Below, one piece after another: positions 1-8,637 of a DNA stretch of 64,000 nucleotides; positions within the stretch are counted from its first letter, which is position 1; each line of letters starts with the position of its first letter. Position numbers and translations under genes: made by a program. A model generated the notes under the pieces. The model was given only the letters and a program-made list of their open reading frames with translations. It was not told the origin of the DNA and made no database searches. Origin of the DNA: Rhizomicrobium sp. (GTDB lineage: Bacteria; Pseudomonadota; Alphaproteobacteria; Micropepsales; Micropepsaceae); contig JBBCGJ010000001.1 of the NCBI GenBank assembly GCA_037200985.1, positions 4,006,756 to 4,070,755 of the forward strand. The letters run 5' to 3'.

Positions 1-750
1 TGGTCGGCGCGGGGGCTCGGCCCCGTGATCGCGGTCGAACCGTCGCCGTCGCCGGCGCTGAAAACCCTCGCGAAGAAGAACCGCATCGCGCTGTTCGCGA
101 GCGTCGCGCAGCTCGACACCGTCCGCGCGCGAGCCTGCGTCGTCGCGCTGAAGCCGCAAGTTTTGAAGACCGAGGCCGCCGCGCTCGTCCCGCTGGCGCG
201 CAGCGGCGCGCTGATGATCTCCATCGCCGCCGGCACGACGATGGGCGCGATGCGCAAGGCCTGGGGGCCGCGCACCCGCATCGTCCGCGCCATGCCCAAC
301 ACGCCCGGCGCCATCGGCCGCGGCATCACCGCGCTCTGCGCCGCCAAGGGCGTCACGGCACAGGACAAGGCGCTCGCCAGGAGCCTGCTGTCGGCCTTGG
401 GCGAGACCATGTGGGTGACGCGCGAATCCGACATGGACACCGTGACCGCCGTCTCCGGCTCCGGTCCCGCCTATGTCTTCCTGCTGGTCGAGTCCCTGGC
501 CGACGCCGCGCGGGCCGAAGGCCTGCCGCGTGCCCTCGCTGAAAATCTCGCCCGCGCGACGGTGGCCGGCTCCGGTGCCTTGCTCGACGCCGATCCGTCC
601 GCGCCCGAAGCGCTTCGCCGCGCCGTCACCAGCCCCGGCGGGACGACCGAAGCGGCATTGGAAGTGCTGATGGCAAAGAACGGTCTTGCACCGCTGATGC
701 GCAAGGCCATCGCCGCAGCCCGCAAGCGCGCCAGAGAACTCGGACAATAG
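1..750 (+). CDS. proC: Pyrroline-5-carboxylate reductase, 3' part
   Basis: Last step of proline synthesis: NAD(P)H-dependent reduction of pyrroline-5-carboxylate to proline, cytosolic. The frame is open from the first base of the window, so the N-terminus with the Rossmann glycine motif lies outside; about 250 residues remain. Visible landmarks are MPNTPGAIGRG, the VSGSGPAYVFLLVE segment and the family signature near the C-terminus (AVTSPGGTTEAALEVL), which forms the substrate-binding helices. It ends at a TAG at 748-750, followed after 44 bp by a long hairpin repeat. Internal GTG at base 25 is not a real start because the upstream residues WSARGLGP fit the ProC family. Identity is secure; only the 5' end is missing. 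Confidence 0.95.
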   Translation, partial: WSARGLGPVIAVEPSPSPALKTLAKKNRIALFASVAQLDTVRARACVVALKPQVLKTEAAALVPLARSGALMISIAAGTTMGAMRKAWGPRTRIVRAMPNTPGAIGRGITALCAAKGVTAQDKALARSLLSALGETMWVTRESDMDTVTAVSGSGPAYVFLLVESLADAARAEGLPRALAENLARATVAGSGALLDADPSAPEALRRAVTSPGGTTEAALEVLMAKNGLAPLMRKAIAAARKRARELGQ

Positions 751-794
751 CGATTCGCGCTGCCCGTCCATCCGGCGCGCACTCGCGCGCCAAA

Positions 795-866
795 GATTCA
801 CGCGGAGCCGCGGAGAACGCGGAGTTTTTCCTGAATCTCCGCGTTCTCCGCGGCTCCGCGTGAATC
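795..866. repeat. 72-bp perfect hairpin repeat
   Basis: Two perfect 30-nt arms (795-824 and 837-866) flank a 12-nt loop that begins with five T. It lies between the convergent 3' ends of proC and the histidine kinase, so it can act as a bidirectional terminator. The arm is built of repeated CGCGGAG-type units, a composition I know from interspersed intergenic palindromes in several bacterial genomes. A second small hairpin (catcgcg/cgcgatg) follows at about 867-886. Confidence 0.8.
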
Positions 867-893
867 ACATCGCGCTTCGCGCGATGGGGGTTG

Positions 894-2258
894 CTACACC
901 GGCAACCTTATCGTCGCCCGCAATCCGCCCATCGGGCTCTTGTCCAGGATGATGTCTCCGCCATGCGCCCGAGCGATATCCCGCGCGATCGCCAAGCCCA
1001 AGCCGGACCCGCCGGTCTGCAGGTTGCGCCCCTCATCGAGCCGGTGGAACGGACGGAACGCCTCCTCGCGCCGCTCGGCGGGAATGCCCGGCCCGTCATC
1101 GTCGACGACGAGCCGCGCGAAACGGTCGTCGCGCGCCACCGTCACCTTCGCCTGTCGCCCGTATTTCAGCGCGTTCTCGATCAAATTGGTCAGGCAGCGG
1201 CGCAGCGCCTTGCGCTTGACGTCGAGCAGGATTGGCCCCGGCGCCTCGACCGAGACATTCGCCTGCTCCATGCCGAGCGCTCCGGCGCAGGCCGCCGCCG
1301 CGTCGCGCGCCAGATCGCTCAAATCTTCCGGCGTCGACTGCTCGCCGCCCTCGCCGCGCGCGAAGTCGAGATATTCGTTCAGCATGTATTCCATCTCGGC
1401 GATGTCGCCGCGCAGCGCCTGGATGTCCGGGCTCTCCTCCATCATCGCGAGCTGCAGCTTCATGCGCGACAAGGGCGTCTTCATGTCGTGGCTGATGCCC
1501 GCCAGCATCTCGGTGCGCTGGCCGACATGGCGCTCGATGCGCTGGCGCATGGTGAGGAAGGCCTGCGCCGCGCGCCTGACCTCGGTCGCGCCATAGGGCT
1601 TGAAGTCCGGCACGGCGCGGCCCTTGCCGAACGCCTCCGAGGCCAGCGCCAGCCGCTCGATCGGCCGCACCTGGTTCCTCAGGAACAGGATCGCGATGGC
1701 GAGCAGGATCAGCGAACACCCGGCCATCAGTCCGATGAAGATGTCGGGGCTCGTCACCGTCACGCGGCTGCGCGGCACCAGCATCTGCAGCACGCCGTCA
1801 TGCACCTCGATCCTTATGTCGATGGTGCGGTCGCCGCTCGACACCTCGAAATGCCGCTTGACCGCGATCTGCGCCACCACATCGTCCAGCGCCCGGTCGA
1901 TGGTGCTGCGCCGCTGCCGCGCCGGCGGCTCGATCTGCCGGCCCGGCAGGAAGACGACCGGATAGTCCAGCATGCGGGCGGCCAGCGCCCGCAGCCGCAC
2001 CCGCTCCGCCGGCGGGCTGGTGTCCTCGATCGCCACCAGGAACGCGGCGTCGGCGGCGATGTCGCGCGCCATCCAATGCGTGGTGGTGTCGAGGTGCCGC
2101 TCGAAGAAGACATAGGTCATCACGCCTAGCAGCAACACCATCGGCATGCCGATGATCAGCAGCGATCGCCAGAACAGCCCGCGCGGCAGGACGCGCTTCA
2201 CATAGCGGAACGGATCGTAGCGCGCGAGATCAGCTGACACGGTCGGGCACCAGGACAT
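894..2258 (-). CDS. Sensor histidine kinase, EnvZ type
   Basis: Membrane sensor kinase, 454 residues. TM helix about 31-51, a periplasmic stretch of about 120 residues, TM helix about 172-194, HAMP linker, then HisKA with the phospho-acceptor His257 in GISHDMKTPLSRMK. The ATPase domain has N box (LTNLIENALKYG, Asn362), G1 (DDGPGIP) and G2 (GGSGLGLA). Its start overlaps the 3' end of the upstream response regulator by 29 bp, so the two are one transcript and a cognate pair. The H box plus two-TM layout matches the EnvZ/OmpB subfamily; the signal sensed cannot be inferred. The start could be a few codons later, because the first 25 residues precede the membrane helix and carry no marker. Confidence 0.9.
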   Translation of the reverse strand: MSWCPTVSADLARYDPFRYVKRVLPRGLFWRSLLIIGMPMVLLLGVMTYVFFERHLDTTTHWMARDIAADAAFLVAIEDTSPPAERVRLRALAARMLDYPVVFLPGRQIEPPARQRRSTIDRALDDVVAQIAVKRHFEVSSGDRTIDIRIEVHDGVLQMLVPRSRVTVTSPDIFIGLMAGCSLILLAIAILFLRNQVRPIERLALASEAFGKGRAVPDFKPYGATEVRRAAQAFLTMRQRIERHVGQRTEMLAGISHDMKTPLSRMKLQLAMMEESPDIQALRGDIAEMEYMLNEYLDFARGEGGEQSTPEDLSDLARDAAAACAGALGMEQANVSVEAPGPILLDVKRKALRRCLTNLIENALKYGRQAKVTVARDDRFARLVVDDDGPGIPAERREEAFRPFHRLDEGRNLQTGGSGLGLAIARDIARAHGGDIILDKSPMGGLRATIRLPV

Positions 2259-2937
2259 AGCCGACGCCGCGCACCGTCTGCAGATAGAGCGGCAGCTTGG
2301 GGTCTTCCTCGATCTTGCGGCGCAGCCGCGTCACCTGCACGTCGATCGAGCGTTCCAGCGCCACGCCCAGCCGCGTGCACAGGTCGCTGCGGGAAAAGCT
2401 GCGCCCCGCATTCGCCGCGAACAGCTTGAGCAGTGCGCTTTCCGAGCTCGTCAGGTGCACCGGCTTGCCCTTGCGGCGAAGCTGGCCGCGCTCGGGATCG
2501 TAGACCGCCTCGCCCATCCGCACTTCCGCATGCGCGTTCGCAGCCGGCGGGCCGGCGCGGCGCAGCAGCGCGTTGACGCGCAGCACCAGCTCGCGCGGCT
2601 CGAACGGCTTGGGCAGGTAGTCGTCGGCGCCCAGTTCGAGGCCCGCGATGCGGTCCTCCGCCTCCGCCTTGGCGGTCAGCATCAGGATCGGCACGGTGGA
2701 ATTCTCGCGGACGGATTTGGTGAGGTCGAAGCCGGATTCGCCCGGCATCATCACGTCCAGCACCAGAAGGTCGAAGGCGAAGCTTTTCATCAGGGCGCGC
2801 GCTCCGGCGGCATCCGCCGCCGCCGTCACGCGATAGCCGTTGGAGGTCAGATAGCGGTGCAGCAGCGTGCGCAGCCGCTCGTCGTCGTCCACGACAAGCA
2901 GGTGCGGGTCTTCCATCGAAGACTGGGCGGCGGTCAT
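2230..2937 (-). CDS. OmpR-family response regulator
   Basis: Two-domain transcription factor of 235 residues. Receiver: acidic pocket VVDDDE, phospho-acceptor Asp61 in LVLDVMMPG, Thr in MLTAK and Lys110 in LPKPFEPRE. C-terminal winged helix with the typical tail (TRLRRKIEEDP, VRGVGYVLV). It is first in a two-gene operon with the overlapping EnvZ-type kinase. Its start faces ilvE across about 120 bp, so this gap holds divergent promoters. The kinase resembles EnvZ, so osmotic or envelope stress is possible, but the target genes are unknown. Confidence 0.92.
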   Translation of the reverse strand: MTAAQSSMEDPHLLVVDDDERLRTLLHRYLTSNGYRVTAAADAAGARALMKSFAFDLLVLDVMMPGESGFDLTKSVRENSTVPILMLTAKAEAEDRIAGLELGADDYLPKPFEPRELVLRVNALLRRAGPPAANAHAEVRMGEAVYDPERGQLRRKGKPVHLTSSESALLKLFAANAGRSFSRSDLCTRLGVALERSIDVQVTRLRRKIEEDPKLPLYLQTVRGVGYVLVPDRVS

Positions 2938-3060
2938 GGCAGCTATTCCCGATGCCTTGTTTGCATGCCCTTGTCCGGCGCTATAATACCGAGAAAGGAC
3001 GCTAACCCCTTGCGATAACTAGGCTGAACCCGCCCTGCGGGCAAGGCCGGAGAGACCCCG

Positions 3061-3969
3061 ATGGCCGACATCCTCCCCTTCGATCAGCGCGAGGGCCACC
3101 TCTGGTATGACGGCCATATGGTGAAATGGGGCGATGCGAAGACCCATGTCCTGACGCACGGCCTGCATTACGGCTCCTGCGTGTTCGAGGGCGAGCGCAT
3201 CTATAACGGCCGCATCTACAAGCTGGAGGAGCATACCGCCCGCCTGTTCGCCTCCGCGAAAATCCTCGGCATGCACATCCCCTTCAGCCAGGAGGAGATC
3301 AACAAGGCCTGCATCGAATCCGCCGCAATCCAGGGCATCGTCGACGGCTATATCCGCCCCGTGGTGTTCCGCGGCAGCGAGCAGATGGCGGTCAGCGCCC
3401 AGAACAGCCACATCCATGTCGCGGTCGCCTGCTGGCAATGGCCGAGCTATTTCGATCCGAAGGAGAAGCTGAAGGGCATCCGCCTGACGATCTCCGACTG
3501 GAAGCGGCCGGCGCCCGACACCGCCCCGACCCAGGCCAAGGCCGCCGGCCTCTACATGATCTGCACGCTGTCCAAGCACGCCGCCGAAGCGGCCGGCTAT
3601 GCCGATGCCTTGATGTACGACTATCGCGGCTATGTCGCCGAGGCGACGGGCGCCAACGTGTTCTTCGTGAAGGACGGGGAGCTGCACACGCCGACGCCGG
3701 ATTGTTTCCTGAACGGCATCACGCGCCAGTCGGTGATCGAGCTTGCCAAGGCGCGCCAGATCCCGGTGAACGTCCGCCATATCGAGCCGAAGGAGCTGAT
3801 CCATTTCACCGAATGCTTCATCACCGGCTCGGCGGCGGAAGTGACGCCCGTGAGCGAGATCGGTCCCTACCGGTTCAAGCCCGGCCAGATCAGCGAGACG
3901 CTGATGAACGACTATGCCGACGACGTGCGGGCGGAGAAGAGCCGCGTCGTGCTGCCGAAGGCGGGTTGA
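3061..3969 (+). CDS. ilvE: Branched-chain amino acid aminotransferase
   Basis: PLP-dependent class IV aminotransferase that interconverts leucine, isoleucine and valine with their 2-oxo acids. 302 residues, normal for the family. N-terminal substrate loop FEGERIY, the PLP lysine most likely Lys160 in TQAKAAGLYM, and the class IV signature EATGANVFFVKDG around residue 194. The ATG at 3061 is preceded by GGAGAGACCCCG. Single gene divergent from ompR-like; its stop is 6 bp from the convergent YidB-like gene. Confidence 0.95.
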   Translation: MADILPFDQREGHLWYDGHMVKWGDAKTHVLTHGLHYGSCVFEGERIYNGRIYKLEEHTARLFASAKILGMHIPFSQEEINKACIESAAIQGIVDGYIRPVVFRGSEQMAVSAQNSHIHVAVACWQWPSYFDPKEKLKGIRLTISDWKRPAPDTAPTQAKAAGLYMICTLSKHAAEAAGYADALMYDYRGYVAEATGANVFFVKDGELHTPTPDCFLNGITRQSVIELAKARQIPVNVRHIEPKELIHFTECFITGSAAEVTPVSEIGPYRFKPGQISETLMNDYADDVRAEKSRVVLPKAG

Positions 3970-3975
3970 CGGCCT

Positions 3976-4311
3976 TCAGGATTTCGGCGGCACCACGCCT
4001 CCCGGCGTCATCGCGTCAACCGCGTGCGGCAGCACCTCAGCCAGCTTCGCCGCCAGCTCCTGCGGCGTCATCCCCGCCTTGGCCGCAAGCTCGTTGATCG
4101 TCTGGTCGCCGAAGGTGCTCTGGACGTGCTGCGGCGTGATCGGCGTGTTCGGGCCTTCCTTGACCCAGGAGTTCACCGTCGCTCCCAGGCCCTGGGTCTG
4201 GAACTGGTTCACGATGCCTTGCACGCCGCCATGCTGCTGAATCAGGTTGTTCACGATCGGCACCATCGCCGCCCCGACCATGCTGCCGACCATGCTGTCC
4301 AGAAATCCCAT
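3976..4311 (-). CDS. YidB-like (DUF937) protein
   Basis: Small protein of 111 residues starting MGFLDSMVG, the usual start of YidB-family proteins. A hydrophobic glycine/alanine-rich N-terminus is followed by NLIQQHGGVQGIVNQF and the region LGATVNSWVKEGPNTPIT, and then a helix with LAAKAGMTPQELAAKLAEVLP. The ATG at 4311 is chosen because AAGGAG lies 7 nt upstream; an in-frame ATG at 4317 is too close to it. The family has no established biochemical role. The gene sits alone and converges on ilvE. Confidence 0.82.
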   Translation of the reverse strand: MGFLDSMVGSMVGAAMVPIVNNLIQQHGGVQGIVNQFQTQGLGATVNSWVKEGPNTPITPQHVQSTFGDQTINELAAKAGMTPQELAAKLAEVLPHAVDAMTPGGVVPPKS

Positions 4312-4531
4312 GCCCATGCTCCTTCGTCGCTTCCCGGCGCCAGGATAGGCCGTCCGGGCGGCACAGGTACACAGGCTTGCCGCGCGGATTTCCGCCGCGG
4401 CGCCCCTGAAAGCCGCCTTTGGCGGCCGCCAGGGACGCACCCATTTAGCCTACGGGGCGTTGTCAGGTCTGGGAACTCTGTCAACTCAGATCTCCGCGAC
4501 ATCGAGCCGTGGATCACTCACGGACGAAGAC

Positions 4532-4957
4532 ATGGAGACTGCAGTCGTGCTGGTTGTCGAGAGCGAAGCGCTGATTCGGATGAGCGCCGTCCATATCGTG
4601 GAGGATGCGGGCTACCCGGCCCTCGGCGCCTCGAACGCCGACGAGGCGATCGCGATCCTGGACGCCCGCCGGGACATCCGCGCCGTCTTCACGGACATCC
4701 GCATGCCAGGCACGATGGACGGATTGCGGCTGGCGCATGCGATACGCCATCGCTGGCCGCCCATTCGCCTGCTGGTCACGTCGGGACTGAATGTGTCCCC
4801 CGACGAGGAATTCCCGCCGAATTGGCGGTTTATTCTCAAGCCCTACACCGCCGAACATGTCGCGGCCGCGTTGCACGACCTGCTCGGCTCGCATCCCGCG
4901 CCGCTGCGATTGGTCGCCGACAGTCGCCGGAACGATGGTAAGCTCGCGCGACGATAA
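4532..4957 (+). CDS. Single-domain response regulator receiver
   Basis: Stand-alone receiver of 141 residues with no output domain. Phospho-acceptor Asp55 in VFTDIRMPGTMDG, Ser/Thr position in LLVTSG and Lys103 in ILKPYT are present. The acidic pocket that is usually Asp-Asp reads Glu-Ser here (VVESEA), so metal binding or phosphorylation kinetics may differ. It lies 94 bp upstream of a HisKA_2 kinase on the same strand and is the obvious candidate partner. Lone receivers next to HWE/HisKA_2 kinases are common in alphaproteobacteria, where they feed general stress or light responses; no PhyR or NepR gene is in this window. The ATG at 4532 begins the conserved domain. Confidence 0.82.
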   Translation: METAVVLVVESEALIRMSAVHIVEDAGYPALGASNADEAIAILDARRDIRAVFTDIRMPGTMDGLRLAHAIRHRWPPIRLLVTSGLNVSPDEEFPPNWRFILKPYTAEHVAAALHDLLGSHPAPLRLVADSRRNDGKLARR

Positions 4958-5051
4958 TGTATGGGCCGCGCACGGCCCGGACGATTTGCAGAATTTGTCC
5001 CGGGGTACGGCTTTCGCTTCGCGAGCCTCCGGTTCTCAGAAAGGGGTAGCC

Positions 5052-6107
5052 ATGGCTCCCCACTCGACCGATGTGGCACGCAATCTCGCTTTGGCGGTCA
5101 TCGCCTCATCGACCGCGCCTCTATTGCTGCTGGACGGCGACCTGACGCTGGTCGCCGCGAGCAAATCGTTCTGCCGGTCGTTCCAGGTCGATCCGGCGGG
5201 CATCGCGGGGCGCGCGCTGCACGAGCTCGGATCGGGCGAATGGGCGGTGCCTCAACTCATGGCCCTCCTCAAGGCGACGGCAGCCGGTTATGCCGAAGTC
5301 GACGGCTATGAGATCGACCTCAATCGCGCCGGCCGTGAGGGCCGCCGCCTCGTCCTGAACGCCAAGAAGCTCGACTACGGCAGCCCCGACGATATCCGGC
5401 TTCTCGTATCGGTCTCGGACGTCACCGAGGCCCGCATCGCCGAGAAGCTGAAGGACGAGATGCTGAAGGAGAAGGCGGTCCTCCTCCAGGAGCTTCAGCA
5501 CCGCGTCGCCAACAGCCTGCAGATCATCGCCAGCGTGCTCCTGCAGAGCGCGCGCAAGGTGCAGTCCGACGAGACCCGAAGCCATCTGCACGATGCGCAT
5601 CAGCGCGTCATGTCGGTGGCCGCGCTGCAGCAGCAGCTCGCCGCCTCCAAGGTGGGCGATGTCGAGCTCCGGCCCTATTTCATCGCCCTGTGCGCCAGCA
5701 TCGGCGCCTCGATGATCCGCGATCACGCCCAGTTGGCGCTCGACGTGAACGTCGACGACAGCGTGACCAAGGCCGACGTCTCGGTCAGCCTCGGCCTGAT
5801 CGTCACCGAATTGGTGATCAATGCGCTCAAGCATGCCTTTCCCGGCGATCGCGGCGGCAAGATCAAGGTCGACTACCAGTCCCACGGGCCGAACTGGGTG
5901 CTGAGCGTCACGGACAACGGAATCGGAATGCCGGCTGACGCGGTCGGCGCCAAGCCCGGTCTCGGCACCAACATCGTCCAGGCGCTGACCGCCCAGCTTC
6001 AGGCCACGGTCCAGATCGCCGACGCCAAACCGGGCACGGCGGTGACCGTGGCGCACACGCAGATTTCCGCCGTGCGGAACAGCGCGACGGCGGACCGCGC
6101 GCTATAG
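5052..6107 (+). CDS. PAS-containing HisKA_2/HWE-family histidine kinase
   Basis: Soluble sensor kinase of 351 residues. An N-terminal PAS-like domain (about 10-130) leads into a linker helix and the HisKA_2 box with the histidine in LQELQHRVANSLQIIASVL, the signature that separates this class from ordinary HisKA. ATPase motifs: GLIVTELVINALKHAF (N box) and DNGIGMP (G1). No membrane helix or signal peptide. The ATG at 5052 has AAAGGGG a few bases upstream. The preceding lone receiver is the likely phosphotransfer partner. PAS ligand unknown. Confidence 0.87.
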   Translation: MAPHSTDVARNLALAVIASSTAPLLLLDGDLTLVAASKSFCRSFQVDPAGIAGRALHELGSGEWAVPQLMALLKATAAGYAEVDGYEIDLNRAGREGRRLVLNAKKLDYGSPDDIRLLVSVSDVTEARIAEKLKDEMLKEKAVLLQELQHRVANSLQIIASVLLQSARKVQSDETRSHLHDAHQRVMSVAALQQQLAASKVGDVELRPYFIALCASIGASMIRDHAQLALDVNVDDSVTKADVSVSLGLIVTELVINALKHAFPGDRGGKIKVDYQSHGPNWVLSVTDNGIGMPADAVGAKPGLGTNIVQALTAQLQATVQIADAKPGTAVTVAHTQISAVRNSATADRAL

Positions 6108-6108
6108 C

Positions 6109-6990
6109 TCAAGGCTGCCCGCCGCCGCCCGCCGCGCCGTAGATCTGACCCGTCGCATAGCTCGCATCGGCGGCCGCGAGCTGCACATAGATCGAAGCAA
6201 GTTCCGCCGGCTGGCCGGGCCGTCCCATCGGCGTCTGGCCGCCGAACTTCTCCAGCTTCTCCATCGTCGCGCCGCCCGAGACCTGCAGCGGCGTCCAGAT
6301 CGGTCCCGGCGCCACGCCGTTGACGCGGATGCCCTTGGGCGCGAGCTGCTTGGCCAGCGATTTGACGTAGTTCATCGTCGCCGCCTTGGTCTGCGCATAG
6401 TCGTAGAGCTCGGGCGATGGGTCATAGGCCTGCTCCGACGCCGTGGCGATGATCGCCGATCCCGGCTTCAGATGCGGCAGCGCCGCCTTGATGATCCAGA
6501 ACGGCGCGTAGATGTTGGTCTTCATCGTCGCGTCGAAATCCTCGGTCGTCACGTCCAGGATCGATTTGCGCGTCTGCTGCCGCGCCGCGTTGCACACCAG
6601 GATGTCGAGCCCGTCCAGCCCGCGCACCGCCTTCTCCACCAGCGCCTTGCAGAACGCCTCGTCGCGCAGATCGCCCGGGATCGAGAGCCCGATGCGTTTC
6701 TCGCGAAGGATGAGATCGATCACCTCGCGGGCATCCGCCTCTTCGGCCGCCAGATGGTTGATCGCGACATCGGCACCCTCGCGCGCGAAGGCGATCGCCG
6801 CCGCGCGGCCCATGCCGGAATCCCCGCCGGTGATCAGCGCCTTGCGCCCGGCGAGCCGTCCCGAGCCCTTGTAGCTCCTCTCGCCGTGATCGGGCGGCGG
6901 CTCCATCCTGCCGGCAAGGCCGGGCCAGGGCTGTTCCTGCTTCTTGAAGGGCGGCTTGGGATATTTGTCGTTCGGATTGCTATCGGACAT
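6109..6990 (-). CDS. SDR-family oxidoreductase (YghA/YhdF-like)
   Basis: NAD(P)-dependent short-chain dehydrogenase, 293 residues. A proline-rich N-terminal extension of about 40 residues (PKPPFKKQEQPWPG) precedes the Rossmann motif ITGGDSGMGRA, as in the YghA/YhdF group of stress-induced aldehyde reductases. Active site: Ser in ATASEQAYD and YDYAQTKAA (Tyr-x3-Lys). The ATG at 6990 has GGAAGG 5 nt upstream. It converges with the HisKA_2 kinase with a 1-bp gap. Substrate not predictable. Confidence 0.88.
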   Translation of the reverse strand: MSDSNPNDKYPKPPFKKQEQPWPGLAGRMEPPPDHGERSYKGSGRLAGRKALITGGDSGMGRAAAIAFAREGADVAINHLAAEEADAREVIDLILREKRIGLSIPGDLRDEAFCKALVEKAVRGLDGLDILVCNAARQQTRKSILDVTTEDFDATMKTNIYAPFWIIKAALPHLKPGSAIIATASEQAYDPSPELYDYAQTKAATMNYVKSLAKQLAPKGIRVNGVAPGPIWTPLQVSGGATMEKLEKFGGQTPMGRPGQPAELASIYVQLAAADASYATGQIYGAAGGGGQP

Positions 6991-7052
6991 GTGAACCTTC
7001 CGCGAATGACCCTGCTGGAACGGCTCAGGCCGGCGAAAAGTGCCGTGGAACT

Positions 7053-7946
7053 TCAGCGGTGCGAATAGACCAGCAGCACGGCGCCCGCGACCAGCAGCAC
7101 GATCCCCGCCGCCTCGCGCGCCGTGGTCTTCTGGCGGAACACGATGTGGCTCACCATCTGCGCGAACAGCACGTCGATCAGCCCCAGCGTGCGCACGCTG
7201 GCGGCCGTCGCCAGCGCGAAGGCGAGAAACCAGAATTCGCTCGCCGCCGCCCCCATGAAGCCGGCGAACAGCGAAGGCCGCCACAGCCGGACGATCGCGC
7301 GCAGCACGGCAAAGTCGCGCACCGCCAGATAGAGCGTCAGGATCGCCGCCTGCGCCACCAGCCCCACCGCCAGGGTGAAGGTCGCCGGCATCACATAGCC
7401 GGGCATGTGCAGCGAAAGGATCGCGCCGCGATAGCCGATGGCCGAGACCGCGAACATCGCGCCGGCCGACAGGCCGTAGAGCGCCGAATGGATCCCGCCG
7501 CCTTCCGCGATGCGCCCGCGCAGCGAGATGAGGACCACGCCCACCGTCGCGATCACGATCGCCGCGCCCATCCCGAGGGTCAAAGGGTCGTGCAGGAAGG
7601 CCAGTCCCAGCCCCGCCACGAACAGCGGCTCGGTCTTCAGATACGCCACCGTCACCACGAAGGAGCGCTCGGTCATGGTCTTGAGCATCAGCGCGGTGCC
7701 GCCGATCTGGGTCAGCGCCCCCGCCAGCACCCAGAGCCAGAACGCCGCATTCGTCGCGGGCAGGGCTGTGTGGGTGAAAAGCGATGCCGCCGTCAGGAAG
7801 ATGAGCGCGAAGGGAAAGCCGAACAGGAACCGCACATGCGTGGCGCCGACCGAGCCCAGGCTCGCCGTCAGCTCGCGCTGCATGGCGTTGCGCGCCGTCT
7901 GGCCGGCGGCCGCGACGACGGTGAAAAGCACCCAAAGGAAATTCAT
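7053..7946 (-). CDS. EamA/DMT-family transporter
   Basis: Inner-membrane protein of 297 residues with about ten hydrophobic segments in two EamA repeats, the layout of drug/metabolite exporters of the RhaT/YdcZ type. It starts MNFLWVLFTVV with no cleavable signal. The start ATG overlaps the moaE stop (ATGA, 7943-7946), so it is the last gene of the run from the phosphatidyltransferase through moaD and moaE. The exported compound is unknown; linkage to molybdopterin genes may be only transcriptional. Confidence 0.85.
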   Translation of the reverse strand: MNFLWVLFTVVAAAGQTARNAMQRELTASLGSVGATHVRFLFGFPFALIFLTAASLFTHTALPATNAAFWLWVLAGALTQIGGTALMLKTMTERSFVVTVAYLKTEPLFVAGLGLAFLHDPLTLGMGAAIVIATVGVVLISLRGRIAEGGGIHSALYGLSAGAMFAVSAIGYRGAILSLHMPGYVMPATFTLAVGLVAQAAILTLYLAVRDFAVLRAIVRLWRPSLFAGFMGAAASEFWFLAFALATAASVRTLGLIDVLFAQMVSHIVFRQKTTAREAAGIVLLVAGAVLLVYSHR

Positions 7947-8389
7947 GTCTTGCGCCAGCGCCCCGCCGCCGCATCGTCGGAAGGCTTGGCCTCGACCCAA
8001 TCCGCCGCGCCGCCGCGCTCTTCCTGCTTCCAGAACGGGGCGCGGGTCTTCAGGTAATCCATCAGGAACTGGCAGGCCTCGAAGGCGCTGCCGCGATGTG
8101 CGGCCGCGACCGCAACCAGCACGATCCGCTCGCCGACCTCGAGCCGCCCGACGCGGTGGATGACGGTGATGCCGCCGAGCGTCCAGCGCCCCTCAGCCTC
8201 CCGCGCGATGCGCGCGATCTCGCGCTCCGTCATGCCAGGGTAATGTTCGAGCGTCAGCGCCGTCAGCCCGTCGCCGCCGCGCACCAGGCCGACGAAGCTC
8301 GCCACCGCGCCGGTCCCGTCGCCGCTCAGCGCCTCGATCTCGTCGTTGAGGTCGAAGTCTTCGTCCTGGATGTGGATATTGACGATCAT
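7943..8389 (-). CDS. moaE: Molybdopterin synthase catalytic subunit
   Basis: MoaE transfers the sulfur carried by MoaD onto cyclic pyranopterin monophosphate to make the molybdopterin dithiolene. 148 residues. Recognisable stretches: SFVGLVRG, LEHYPGMTE, IHRVGRLEVGE, VAAAHRGSAFEACQFLMDYLKTRAPFWKQE, which contains the Arg/His and Lys residues of the active site. Coupled by ATGA overlaps both to moaD upstream and to the EamA transporter downstream. Implies that the organism makes molybdenum-cofactor enzymes, encoded elsewhere. Confidence 0.94.
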   Translation of the reverse strand: MIVNIHIQDEDFDLNDEIEALSGDGTGAVASFVGLVRGGDGLTALTLEHYPGMTEREIARIAREAEGRWTLGGITVIHRVGRLEVGERIVLVAVAAAHRGSAFEACQFLMDYLKTRAPFWKQEERGGAADWVEAKPSDDAAAGRWRKT

Positions 8390-8637
8390 CCGCCGGTCAC
8401 CGGCGGAAAGAACGCCACTTCGTCGCCCGCGGCCAGGATGGCGTCCATCCCGGCATGGTTCTGGTTGACCGCGGCGCGCAGCCGGCGCAGGTCGCCGAAT
8501 GCCTCGCCATAGCCGCCGCCGCGCGCCCGCAGCATCGCGGCCAGGTCGCCCACCGTGCGCAGGGCCGGCGTGTGCTCGATGGTTTCCTCGGTGCGCCCCG
8601 TCTTCTGCCGGACCCAGGCGAAGTAGAGGACGTTCAT
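8386..8637 (-). CDS. moaD: Molybdopterin synthase sulfur carrier subunit
   Basis: Ubiquitin-fold sulfur carrier of 83 residues ending in the required Gly-Gly (FFPPVTGG), which becomes the thiocarboxylate that donates sulfur to MoaE. The VNQNHA segment and the final AGDEVAFFPPV are typical. Start ATG overlaps the stop of the preceding membrane-protein gene (ATGA at 8634-8637) and its stop overlaps moaE. Confidence 0.93.
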   Translation of the reverse strand: MNVLYFAWVRQKTGRTEETIEHTPALRTVGDLAAMLRARGGGYGEAFGDLRRLRAAVNQNHAGMDAILAAGDEVAFFPPVTGG

